DNA from: Thermoplasmata archaeon
Lineage (GTDB): Archaea; Thermoplasmatota; Thermoplasmata; Thermoplasmatales; Thermoplasmataceae
Length of the DNA stretch: 20,257 nucleotides
Assembly (NCBI GenBank): GCA_021797055.1
Contig: JAKAAI010000030.1
Coordinates: forward strand, 1-20,257
Reading direction: 5' to 3'
The notes under the pieces were generated by a model. The model ran no database searches, had not been told where the DNA came from, and saw nothing but the letters and a program-made list of their open reading frames with translations. A program made the position numbers and the translations under genes. This document shows, piece by piece, positions 13,988 to 20,257 of the stretch (position 1 is the stretch's first letter; each line of letters opens with the position of its first letter).

Positions 13988-14456
13988 TCAAAACACGCGA
14001 GCTGCATGCGCCCTGTCCGGGCCCCTCATAGAGGCAAACCTCTATATTATGTATGTTTTTATTGTCAACGAGTTTATCAGTGAGTCGATTGAGAAGAAAG
14101 AGAGACATCTGTTCTGATGACGTCACCTCAGAATCAACAAAGAAAACGTCATGTTCTGGAAAACTGTACTGTTTATCTGAGTATTCCACAATAATCTGGC
14201 CATTTTCATTTCTGTGTTTAACGAAATTCTGCTTCTCCGGGACAAGTACCTTGTGGTCCATGGGGTAAATAACCTCCCTCGCGTGTGATTTAAGAAGATC
14301 AAAATCTATTATGAATCCGCCTGAATCTTTTCCATTCAATTCTATATCAATACAGTAATCATGTCCATGCAGCCTTGAGCACCTGTCGTGTGATGGGATG
14401 AAATGGGCAGCTGAAAACCTGAGACCCGTATCCCACCCATACACCTTTAACTTCAT
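13980..14456 (-). CDS. queD: 6-carboxytetrahydropterin synthase QueD (PTPS family)
   Basis: Turns dihydroneopterin triphosphate into 6-carboxytetrahydropterin, an early step to preQ0 and archaeosine. It has 158 residues, slightly longer than small QueD forms. The zinc histidines are His18 (FSAAHF), His30 and His32 (LHGHDY). Cys26 in RCSRLHGH is the expected catalytic Cys. PMDHKVL and the late YEGPG block (Glu) complete the PTPS active site. A TATA-like run lies about 25 bases before the ATG at 14456 on the minus strand (14476-14485), pointing to a leaderless mRNA. It heads the queD-queC pair, so the gene context supports QueD rather than a biopterin enzyme. Confidence 0.95.
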   Translation of the reverse strand: MKLKVYGWDTGLRFSAAHFIPSHDRCSRLHGHDYCIDIELNGKDSGGFIIDFDLLKSHAREVIYPMDHKVLVPEKQNFVKHRNENGQIIVEYSDKQYSFPEHDVFFVDSEVTSSEQMSLFLLNRLTDKLVDNKNIHNIEVCLYEGPGQGACSSRVLNE

Positions 14457-14527
14457 ATTTCACAGATAGCAACTTGTTATATTTATTTGATTAGAGATGC
14501 ATCAATTTCGGGTAACTTCTATAAAGG

Positions 14528-14540
14528 TTTTATTTTTAAT
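14528..14540 (+). promoter_or_regulatory. TATA element for the 14561 gene (leaderless type)
   Basis: TTTTATTTTTAAT is centred about 26 bases before the ATG at 14561. No Shine-Dalgarno is found between it and the start codon. Confidence 0.45.
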
Positions 14541-14560
14541 TACGATTACACATAAACACA

Positions 14561-15013
14561 ATGCGTAACGTTTACCTCACTTTTGGCTTAATCTTCCTAG
14601 TAATTTCAGTTTACATCTTTTTTCTGTCCGGGTTCACAAAAACCTCATACATAATAATAGGGGCGATAACCTTAGTCGTGGCCCTTTATCTCATGGCCCA
14701 GGATGTCAGGGCTATGAAGGCAGGCAAGAATATAACCAGTATGACCTATAGTAGCATTGTTGAACAGGGATTGAAGAAAATACAGAATGGCAATACTCTA
14801 ATAACGAAAGAGGATTTTATTTCAAAGATGGAAAAGATAAAGAATGTTCTTTCAGAGCAGCAGTTCGTCCCTGTAGTTGGTTATGATTCCGTTTATCTGC
14901 AGTACAATAATGAAACAGGCGCAAACAGGGCGCTTGAAGAGGTTAAAAGAAACGGCCTTGATGCTGATCTAATTCAGGATAAATCAACATGGAGTGTCAG
15001 GATACATTTTTAG
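14561..15013 (+). CDS. Membrane protein of unknown function, two N-terminal helices and soluble tail
   Basis: I do not recognise this 150-residue protein. Two membrane helices fill the first 46 residues (about 4-24 and 28-46) with a very short loop, making a hairpin anchor. A cytosolic alpha/beta tail of about 100 residues follows, with a Lys-rich helix (about 83-100) and a region reading PVVGYDSVYLQYNN, which looks like a small beta-alpha domain. No catalytic residue pattern is visible. It faces away from queD across 104 bases and converges on the 15093-15608 gene. It may be restricted to Thermoplasmatales. Confidence 0.75.
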   Translation: MRNVYLTFGLIFLVISVYIFFLSGFTKTSYIIIGAITLVVALYLMAQDVRAMKAGKNITSMTYSSIVEQGLKKIQNGNTLITKEDFISKMEKIKNVLSEQQFVPVVGYDSVYLQYNNETGANRALEEVKRNGLDADLIQDKSTWSVRIHF

Positions 15014-15092
15014 TTTTGTCAATGGAGATCTGCAATAATGGCAAAATTGCGGAAAAATAGAAAGAATGTTTGACTTTATGGAGTTTTGTAAA

Positions 15093-15608
15093 TTAATCCT
15101 TAGCGACCAATTTATCCCCAAGGACTGCCTTTAGTGTGCTTAGATAACTGTTAAAAATATCCTCGGGTAATTTTCCTCTCCCCTGGTAGTTGCTATGCAC
15201 TAAATGAAATTTTATCTTTCCGTTTGATGTTTCAAATTCAACATGCGGAAGGGAAAAAGCATTTCCTGATGAGAGCTCAACGCACTTGATATTCGCATAT
15301 TCTATGACAGAATATTTGGGTGGATTTTCATGGATATACTTATCTAAATTCTTTTCTATTTCTTGGCCTTTCGAAATACATTCAAATGTTAGTTGTTCAA
15401 CTTCCTGTTTGGTGGTTGTATAATTTGAAACCGCACCTTCAACTGGAAGAAGCCGGTTCGGGTTTGCCATCTGAGCCATGAAAAGATCACTGCGTTTCTC
15501 CTTTCCGGTCAATACTAAAAATTGGTACATTTCGTTATCCGAGAAAATAAGATGATATGTGGTATTCCAAATGGCGGCATTGTCTATAGATCCTTTTATA
15601 TTAGGCAT
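15093..15608 (-). CDS. Conserved-looking hypothetical protein, soluble
   Basis: I cannot assign this 171-residue protein. It has no signal peptide or membrane helix. The first half alternates short strands (TTYHLIFSDNEMYQFLVL, about 17-34) with a Gln/Glu-rich helix (about 67-90). The second half has a strand-rich stretch (KYSVIEYANIKCVELSS, then VEFETSNGKIKFHLVH) followed by a C-terminal helix (about 148-166). That order recalls pleckstrin-homology-like small domains, but this is only a shape argument. The start is an ATG at 15608 with an AT-rich region upstream. It converges on the 14561 gene with 79 bases between. Confidence 0.7.
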   Translation of the reverse strand: MPNIKGSIDNAAIWNTTYHLIFSDNEMYQFLVLTGKEKRSDLFMAQMANPNRLLPVEGAVSNYTTTKQEVEQLTFECISKGQEIEKNLDKYIHENPPKYSVIEYANIKCVELSSGNAFSLPHVEFETSNGKIKFHLVHSNYQGRGKLPEDIFNSYLSTLKAVLGDKLVAKD

Positions 15609-15826
15609 TGTACTGGAACTTTTGATGTTATAAAAAACTCTTGAACAAGGCTGCCTAATTTTTAATATTATTACTTTCAGACATAAATTTTAGTTATCTG
15701 ACTTGCGATAAATTCACCGCAAAACAGTCTGGGCCTTCAGGGTTTAATTTAATTTATATTAAGAAATGGGTCTTTTGAAAGTTGCAATAATAAAAGTTTG
15801 CGAGATTTCAGGCATGTGTATTGCTC

Positions 15827-15850
15827 ATTAAATGTATTCTCACATTTAAT
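15827..15850. repeat. Perfect 9-bp inverted repeat upstream of tRNA-Arg
   Basis: ATTAAATGT (15827-15835) and ACATTTAAT (15842-15850) are exact reverse complements around a 6-base centre ATTCTC. The right arm runs into the TTTAATATATATT element expected to be the tRNA promoter, so this could be a regulator site. Confidence 0.6.
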
Positions 15851-15857
15851 ATATATT
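15845..15857 (+). promoter_or_regulatory. TATA element for tRNA-Arg
   Basis: TTTAATATATATT lies about 40 bases before the mature tRNA 5' end. Transcription would begin near 15877, giving a short 5' leader to be removed by RNase P. Confidence 0.5.
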
Positions 15858-15892
15858 ACTGCCATTCCAGTAAGCCCATCAGGGTTGGGCAA

Positions 15893-15967
15893 GGGCACGT
15901 GGCCTAGCATGGATAGGGCAATAGCCTCCTAAGCTATAGATCAGGGGTCCAAATCCCCTCGTGCCCG
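15893..15967 (+). tRNA. tRNA-Arg (anticodon CCT)
   Basis: The cloverleaf folds by hand: acceptor GGGCACG/CGTGCCC with discriminator G; D stem GCCT/GGGC; anticodon stem ATAGC/GCTAT with loop CTCCTAA, giving anticodon CCT at 15928-15930; variable loop of 5; T stem AGGGG/CCCCT with loop TCCAAAT. The anticodon reads AGG. CCA is not encoded. There is no intron, and no integrase or duplicated 3' end nearby that would suggest an integration site. Confidence 0.96.
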
Positions 15968-16081
15968 TATTAAAAATAAAAATTGCGTTAGAAATATTCT
16001 ATTATTTCTTCATTTTCTAAAAATTTGATTTTGTTCCTAAATTAAGAACAATTTTTCAATCGGTTTAAAAATTTAAGAAGA

Positions 16082-16342
16082 TCAGAAGATCTTCTGTGCC
16101 TCGTACACTTCGTATTTTGTTGGGGGGTTTACCTGCTTTACTAAAGAAAGTAGCGCATCTCTGCTTGGTGCTTCCCAGTTGCATATAGCCCTGTCCTTGT
16201 TTGCGAGCACCTGGACAGATATCAATTTAAAGCCCTCCGGCAGTTTCTTGTTCTTCTCCATATCGATTATACTGCCTACCACTTTAAAAGCTTCGTCCTT
16301 GTGTTTTTCCTTCCACTCATGTTCTATTATTAGGTTTACCAT
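16082..16342 (-). CDS. Small DUF4242-like alpha/beta-barrel protein
   Basis: An 86-residue soluble protein. The order is strand (MVNLIIEHEW), helix (about 12-30), strand (FKLISVQVLANKDRAICNWEAPS, about 38-60) and helix (RDALLSLVKQV), ending in YEVYEAQKIF. The strand-helix pattern with a (C/W)xxEAPSxxAL turn resembles the DUF4242 ferredoxin-like fold of small dimeric proteins, one of which is described as nickel-binding. I base this on pattern only. AAGGTGA lies 8 bases before the ATG at 16342. It is divergent from the HTH_10 regulator across 69 bases, suggesting shared control. Confidence 0.65.
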   Translation of the reverse strand: MVNLIIEHEWKEKHKDEAFKVVGSIIDMEKNKKLPEGFKLISVQVLANKDRAICNWEAPSRDALLSLVKQVNPPTKYEVYEAQKIF

Positions 16343-16375
16343 TTTTCATTTCACCTTAATTACATATTCAAAAGA

Positions 16376-16385
16376 TTAATATAGC
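16376..16385 (+). promoter_or_regulatory. TATA element for the HTH_10 regulator
   Basis: TTAATATAGC is centred about 31 bases before the ATG at 16412, within the 69-base divergent space shared with the DUF4242-like gene. Confidence 0.4.
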
Positions 16386-16411
16386 ATTAAAGCCGTCCAT
16401 GACCGGTATCT

Positions 16412-17131
16412 ATGGAAGAAATAAAACTTAAATTGAGGCACGATCTGCCGTTTAACAACATATCTCGTGATTTTCCCGGAGCGAAAATATTCAGGTGGTG
16501 CAATTCCTATGTCGATTATCTTGAATTTGCAGAACGTGGACTGGATAAAAATGGAATCAGGAAAGAGGTGGAGAAATTTGCAGAAGGAATTGGTAGCAGG
16601 ATCGTCTTCTCGTCAGAAAAGAAGGACTACCTGACATTGATGATAGTTTGCAAATGCAGTCTTGGTAATTCTACACTTAGAATGGCAGAATCTATGGACT
16701 GCATTGTTGAAACACCGGTAATTTATGAGGACAATTATGAATATCTCAAGGTCATTTCAGTCAGAAACAGTTATTTCAGAAAATTTTACAATAGACTTTC
16801 CTCGTTCTCAAAAATTGAAATTTTAAACAAGTCGGCGATTCATTCCGAGGACCTTCGAAACACATGGACAATTTCACTTTCGGAACTATTCCACAATTTG
16901 TCACAAAAACAGATAAATTTGGCATCAGATGCTGTTTCGAAAGGTTATTTTGATATCCCGAAGAAGATCAGCATTGAAGAACTTGCAGAAAGTAATTCCA
17001 TCAGCAAGTCGACAATGCAGGAGCACCTCAGCAAGGCTGAATCCAAGATATTCAGGTCAATTGAATCCTATCTGAGATTATATGAGACATATCTTGAAGC
17101 GCAGGAAAAAGCCGGCAACAATATTCAGTAA
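16412..17131 (+). CDS. HTH_10 (Bat-type) transcriptional regulator
   Basis: A 239-residue archaeal regulator. The C-terminal helix-turn-helix (about 160-218) matches the HTH_10 pattern: LSQKQINLASDAVSKGYFDIPKKIS, then LAESNSISKSTMQEHLSKAESKI, with the recognition helix near residues 197-209. The N-terminal 150 residues form a sensor region I cannot name, made of alternating strands and helices. Its cysteines C30, C80, C82 and C97 include a CKC pair that could sense metal or redox state; this is a guess. Divergent from a small DUF4242-like gene, and upstream of an AhpD-like gene, it probably controls its neighbours. Family relatives include haloarchaeal Bat. Confidence 0.88.
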   Translation: MEEIKLKLRHDLPFNNISRDFPGAKIFRWCNSYVDYLEFAERGLDKNGIRKEVEKFAEGIGSRIVFSSEKKDYLTLMIVCKCSLGNSTLRMAESMDCIVETPVIYEDNYEYLKVISVRNSYFRKFYNRLSSFSKIEILNKSAIHSEDLRNTWTISLSELFHNLSQKQINLASDAVSKGYFDIPKKISIEELAESNSISKSTMQEHLSKAESKIFRSIESYLRLYETYLEAQEKAGNNIQ

Positions 17132-17295
17132 TAAAGACAAATTGCATTTTTCTATTCTTCATTTTGTGCTTCATTGATACAATTAACAGGTTTGAGGCTT
17201 GCTGGGATACCCCTATCAATTGGTAATAAACGTTTTGGTAGGTGCACAATTATCGTATTTAACTCAGCTTATTAGTTGGAACGGAATTATGCCAA

Positions 17296-17628
17296 ATGTC
17301 AAAAAATGAACTGCTCAAAGAAGTTCAGGAGATAATGAAATACAGTGGAACTAAACTCCCAGATCAATTTAGGGCATTCGGCGATTTGAACCAGTCTGTT
17401 TTAGGGGACGGAAAATTATCCCATAAAACCAAGGAATTGATAGCGGTGGCACTTTCTCTTGCAAGTTCCTGTGAGTGGTGTATTACCTATCATGCAGTGG
17501 AGGCAAGAAAGAGTGGCGCAAGCGATGAGGAGATTCTTGAATCGGCATTCATCGCTGTACTGATGGCAGGATCGCCAGCTTTGATGCACATGAATATACT
17601 AAAGGATGCTCTGGAGGAAAATAAATAA
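17296..17628 (+). CDS. Carboxymuconolactone decarboxylase family protein (AhpD-like)
   Basis: A 110-residue all-helical protein of the CMD/AhpD family. The redox motif Cys59-Glu-Trp-Cys62 with His66 (SCEWCITYHA) matches the AhpD-type disulfide site used in peroxide defence. LSHKTKELIAVALS before it and the AGSPALMHM helix after it are standard family blocks. Short CMD proteins of this size usually form oligomers. The ATG at 17296 follows a 164-base gap after the HTH_10 gene, so it has its own promoter or is read through. It is followed after 21 bases by the DUF302 gene. Confidence 0.93.
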   Translation: MSKNELLKEVQEIMKYSGTKLPDQFRAFGDLNQSVLGDGKLSHKTKELIAVALSLASSCEWCITYHAVEARKSGASDEEILESAFIAVLMAGSPALMHMNILKDALEENK

Positions 17629-17649
17629 CTCTGATCATGTCATTATGGT

Positions 17650-18063
17650 ATGCAGGGTGAGAGTTTGAGTGGTGATTTGCCGGAATATAAATTTGAAAGA
17701 GTTATCTCTGATTCAGTCGATAAAGTTTTTGCAAGATTGTCTCAGAGATTGAAGGATGCAGGATACGTCATTCTGTCGTTGGTTGATGTTAAAGAGACAT
17801 TGAGTAATTCGGGCCTGGACAAAAATTTTAAACCCTTCTATATACTGGATGTCTGCAAACCAAAAGCCGCGCAGTTGTTGATTGGATCAAATGATGAATA
17901 TGGACTACTTTTACCATGCAAAATCATGCTGACCTCAAAGGGCTCTGGTACAGTAGTAGAGATGTTGAGAGTTTCGGAAATAGCTTCCCATTATCTTAAT
18001 GAAGACCGGGGAAAGGCGGCTCAGTTTGAGAAGGAACTCATATCCGCAATTAATTTAGTCTAG
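17650..18063 (+). CDS. DUF302 family protein
   Basis: A 137-residue soluble protein. The pattern fits DUF302: an N-terminal helix after a strand (VDKVFARLSQRLKDAGYVILSLVDVKETL), then FKPFYILDVCKPKAAQLLIGSNDEYGLLLPCKIMLTS-type strands, and the closing VEMLRVSEI. The function of the family is not settled, but members occur near redox and metal genes. The start could be ATG 17650 or the TTG at 17665, which has GGTGA before it. The stop is TAG at 18061. It lies close behind the AhpD-like gene, suggesting a shared mRNA and a redox-linked role. Confidence 0.82.
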   Translation: MQGESLSGDLPEYKFERVISDSVDKVFARLSQRLKDAGYVILSLVDVKETLSNSGLDKNFKPFYILDVCKPKAAQLLIGSNDEYGLLLPCKIMLTSKGSGTVVEMLRVSEIASHYLNEDRGKAAQFEKELISAINLV

Positions 18064-18207
18064 TTGTTTGATTCAGTGGGTATTTGTGTAGTATTGCGGC
18101 AAGATATGATAAGGTATAAAGATAGATACTATGATTTACCTACAACCTTAAGGATAAATAATATCACAATCAGCGCAATATGGTCTCAAACAATGAGGAA
18201 TAATCGG

Positions 18208-18219
18208 GGCTTTAAAGCC
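18208..18219. repeat. 12-bp perfect palindrome upstream of H+-ATPase
   Basis: GGCTTTAAAGCC is self-complementary and lies about 100 bases before the ATPase start, upstream of its candidate TATA element. It is a possible binding site for a dimeric regulator, but a single copy could be chance. Confidence 0.4.
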
Positions 18220-18273
18220 AAAGGTCTCTTTTCGTACGGTTTAATCTCCTTATTAATAGCGATTGTAGTGGAT

Positions 18274-18283
18274 AAAAAATATG
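18274..18283 (+). promoter_or_regulatory. TATA-like element for the H+-ATPase
   Basis: AAAAAATATG lies about 40 bases before the TTG start. Transcription from about 18305 would give a very short leader containing the purine run GGGGG (18304-18308) as a weak Shine-Dalgarno. Confidence 0.4.
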
Positions 18284-18318
18284 CAGTGAAAATGCATGTT
18301 TATGGGGGCTGCATATAG

Positions 18319-20257
18319 TTGCCGGGCGAATTTGATAAACTATCTGCTTCAGAGGTAATTAAGGAATTGAAAACTGACCTTAACGGCCTTTCGGATAATG
18401 AAGCAATTGCAAGAAGAGCAAAGTATGGCCCCAATGCAATTACTGAAATCAGGGAAAACCCATTCCTGAAACTCTTAAAAAAATTTTCGGCGCCGATCCC
18501 ATGGATGCTGGAGATAACAGCAATAATAACATTTGTTCTGGGCAAGTATCTTGATTCATACATTATCATCTCTTTGCTGGTTTTCAATGGCCTGATAAGT
18601 TACATTCAGGAATTGAAGGCGACAGATGCTGTAGCAATGTTGAGCAGCAAAATCAGGGTTAATGCGCGAGTCTGCAGAGACACAGTTTGGAGACAGATAA
18701 GTGCCTCAGAACTTGTTCCGGGTGATATAATCCATGTCAGAATGGGTGACATTGTACCGGCTGATCTGAAGGTTATTTCAGGAATTATTGATGTTGATCA
18801 GTCATCGCTAACAGGGGAATCAAGGCTTGTAAGACTTGATAACGACAAAAATGTCTATTCTGGATCGATTGTTAAAAAAGGCGAGGCAACCTGTGTTGTC
18901 ACTGCAATTGGGGGATCCACATTTTTTGGCAAAACAACGGAGCTTGTTCAAATCGCTAAAGCCAGTTCACATCTTGAAACTCTGATTCTAAGTATTATCA
19001 GGTACCTCGTAGTCATTGATACATTACTTGTAGTTTCGCTGGTCATCTTCACGATTATCGTGGGAATCCCGATAACGGAGACAATACCGTTTGCACTCGT
19101 TGTGCTTATTGCATCCATACCGGTTGCGTTACCTGCGACATTCACGATTGCAAGTGCATATGGAGCTATCGATCTATCTCAAAAAGGTGCCCTGGTAACA
19201 AGACTGACTGCAATAGAGGATGCAGCCTCCATGGATGTAATCTGCTTTGATAAAACAGGTACCCTTACACAAAATAAGCTGGCTGTAATGGAACCGATTC
19301 CATATAATTGCAGTGAAGGAGACCTCATTTCTGCAGCTTTTCTTGCTTCGGACGAATCCAGCCAGGATTCAATTGACCTGGCAGTGATCAATTATGCAGG
19401 CTCAAAAGGAATAAATCCGGACAGGTCAGCTGTCAAAAAGTTTGTACCGTTTGATCCTGCCATCAAGAGGACAGAAGCAATAATTGGCAGAGATGCCGAA
19501 GAAACAAGACTGATAAAAGGCGCACCGCAGGTCATCCTTAAGATGTGCGAAGGGATCGATTATGAAGAACAGATGAACATGGTCACCGACTTTGCAAAGC
19601 GCGGGTACAGAACGATCGCCGCTGCAAAGTGCGATTCCTCTTCCTCTTCATTTCTAGGTCTCATCCCACTTGTTGATGCCCCGAGAGAAGATTCGAATGA
19701 ACTGGTATCACACCTGAGGGATCTGGGCATTTCCACGAAAATGGTGACTGGTGATTCCACGGCAATAGCGCAGGAGATAGCGAAAAAGGTTGGGATCGGT
19801 GAAAGGATTTGCATAGCCAAGGACGTTATATCTGGAAGGAGCGATGTTGAATCCTGTGATGTTTTTGCAGAGGTGTTTCCAGAAGATAAATATGATATTG
19901 TAAAGCTGCTCCAGAAAAACGGTCATGTAACCGGAATGACTGGTGACGGCGTAAACGACGCGCCTGCCCTGAAACAGGCTGAAGTAGGGATAGCTGTTTC
20001 TTCTGGCACCGATGTTGCCAAGGCCTCTGCGAGCATTGTGCTAACGCATGAGGGATTGAGGGATGTGGTTAGCGCGGTTGAGGACGGAAGAAAGATCTAT
20101 CAAAGGATGCTTACATACACGCTTAACAAGATTATAAAAACAATGCAGGTGGCAATATTTCTTACGGTTTCATTTTTCATTATAAGGTATTTTGTTACAA
20201 CCCCTTTCGATATAATACTGCTTCTGTTCGCAAACGACTTTGTCACTATGTCAATTG
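18319..20257 (+). CDS. P-type H+-ATPase (P3A, plasma-membrane type), C-terminus cut by window edge
   Basis: ATP-driven proton pump of the cell membrane; 646 residues are present. Domains: membrane helices 1-2 (about 60-100); actuator with SSLTGES (162-168); helices 3-4 with IPVALPATFT (267-276); phosphorylation loop DKTGTLT with phospho-acceptor Asp311; nucleotide domain with KGAP (400-403); MVTGDS (475-480) and hinge TGDGVNDAPALK (541-552); helices 5-6 to the end. Asn90 in LVFNGLISYIQE and Asp640 in FANDFVTMS align with the Asn/Asp proton-gating pair of plant AHA2 (N106/D684), supporting proton transport. The start is TTG 18319 because an in-frame TAG directly precedes it and the protein there matches family N-termini. 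The rest of the membrane domain lies beyond the window. Confidence 0.94.
   Translation, partial: MPGEFDKLSASEVIKELKTDLNGLSDNEAIARRAKYGPNAITEIRENPFLKLLKKFSAPIPWMLEITAIITFVLGKYLDSYIIISLLVFNGLISYIQELKATDAVAMLSSKIRVNARVCRDTVWRQISASELVPGDIIHVRMGDIVPADLKVISGIIDVDQSSLTGESRLVRLDNDKNVYSGSIVKKGEATCVVTAIGGSTFFGKTTELVQIAKASSHLETLILSIIRYLVVIDTLLVVSLVIFTIIVGIPITETIPFALVVLIASIPVALPATFTIASAYGAIDLSQKGALVTRLTAIEDAASMDVICFDKTGTLTQNKLAVMEPIPYNCSEGDLISAAFLASDESSQDSIDLAVINYAGSKGINPDRSAVKKFVPFDPAIKRTEAIIGRDAEETRLIKGAPQVILKMCEGIDYEEQMNMVTDFAKRGYRTIAAAKCDSSSSSFLGLIPLVDAPREDSNELVSHLRDLGISTKMVTGDSTAIAQEIAKKVGIGERICIAKDVISGRSDVESCDVFAEVFPEDKYDIVKLLQKNGHVTGMTGDGVNDAPALKQAEVGIAVSSGTDVAKASASIVLTHEGLRDVVSAVEDGRKIYQRMLTYTLNKIIKTMQVAIFLTVSFFIIRYFVTTPFDIILLLFANDFVTMSI

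Noticed and set aside
15766..15831. 21-codon ORF upstream of tRNA-Arg
   Set aside because: It is very short, has no Shine-Dalgarno or family pattern, and overlaps the inverted repeat; nothing supports translation.
15893..15967. tRNA-Arg as an integration site of a mobile element
   Set aside because: I see no integrase, no duplicated tRNA 3' end and no change of gene style on either side.
18064..18318. 84-codon ORF between DUF302 and the ATPase as a protein-coding gene
   Set aside because: It needs a TTG directly after a stop, has no Shine-Dalgarno, its predicted product has no domain-like pattern, and it contains a palindrome and a TATA-like element. It is kept only as a finding about the shared frame.

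Overview
The window looks like chromosomal DNA of an acidophilic, heterotrophic archaeon of the order Thermoplasmatales (Thermoplasma, Ferroplasma or Cuniculiplasma type). The reasons are the archaeal translation block L44e-S27e-aIF2alpha-Nop10-PAC2, a DNA topoisomerase VI operon, archaeosine-pathway genes queC and queD, a Bat-type HTH_10 regulator, several leaderless-type promoters with a TATA element 25-30 bases before the start codon, and a P3A-type proton pump. The assignment is an inference; there is no rRNA here to confirm it. No transposase, integrase, CRISPR array or phage gene is visible.

Layout. 1-2980 is a minus-strand stretch: a thiolase cut by the window edge, a small winged-helix regulator overlapping a three-helix membrane protein, and an exported protein made of three SnoaL/NTF2-like repeats. 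Two of those repeats share a perfect 185-bp DNA segment. 3289-5449 is a plus-strand operon for translation, RNA modification and proteasome assembly: rpl44e, rps27e, eif2A, nop10 (too short for ordinary ORF calling) and a PAC2 chaperone. 5668-9424 holds top6B and top6A, overlapping, followed closely by a nitrilase-family amidase. 9408-11478 on the minus strand is otsA-otsB (trehalose-6-phosphate synthase and phosphatase); otsB overlaps the nitrilase tail to tail.

11577-13268 on the plus strand is a membrane-anchored cupredoxin followed by malate dehydrogenase. 13292-14456 on the minus strand is queD-queC. 14561-15608 holds two convergent genes of unknown function. A tRNA-Arg(CCT) lies at 15893-15967, with an unusual pair of dyads in front of it. 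16082-20257 contains a small alpha/beta-barrel protein divergent from an HTH_10 regulator, then an AhpD-like protein, a DUF302 protein, and a P-type H+-ATPase that runs off the end.

Most of the genes are housekeeping: translation, DNA topology, trehalose synthesis, central carbon metabolism and tRNA modification. The more unusual parts are the homogenised SnoaL repeats, a cupredoxin with a Cys-x3-Cys loop but no usual following His, a PAC2 protein ending in a degenerate proteasome-docking tail, and the 16-20 kb redox/regulator/proton-pump neighbourhood. In that last region DUF302, an 84-codon open stretch and the ATPase share one reading frame, broken only by two TAG codons.
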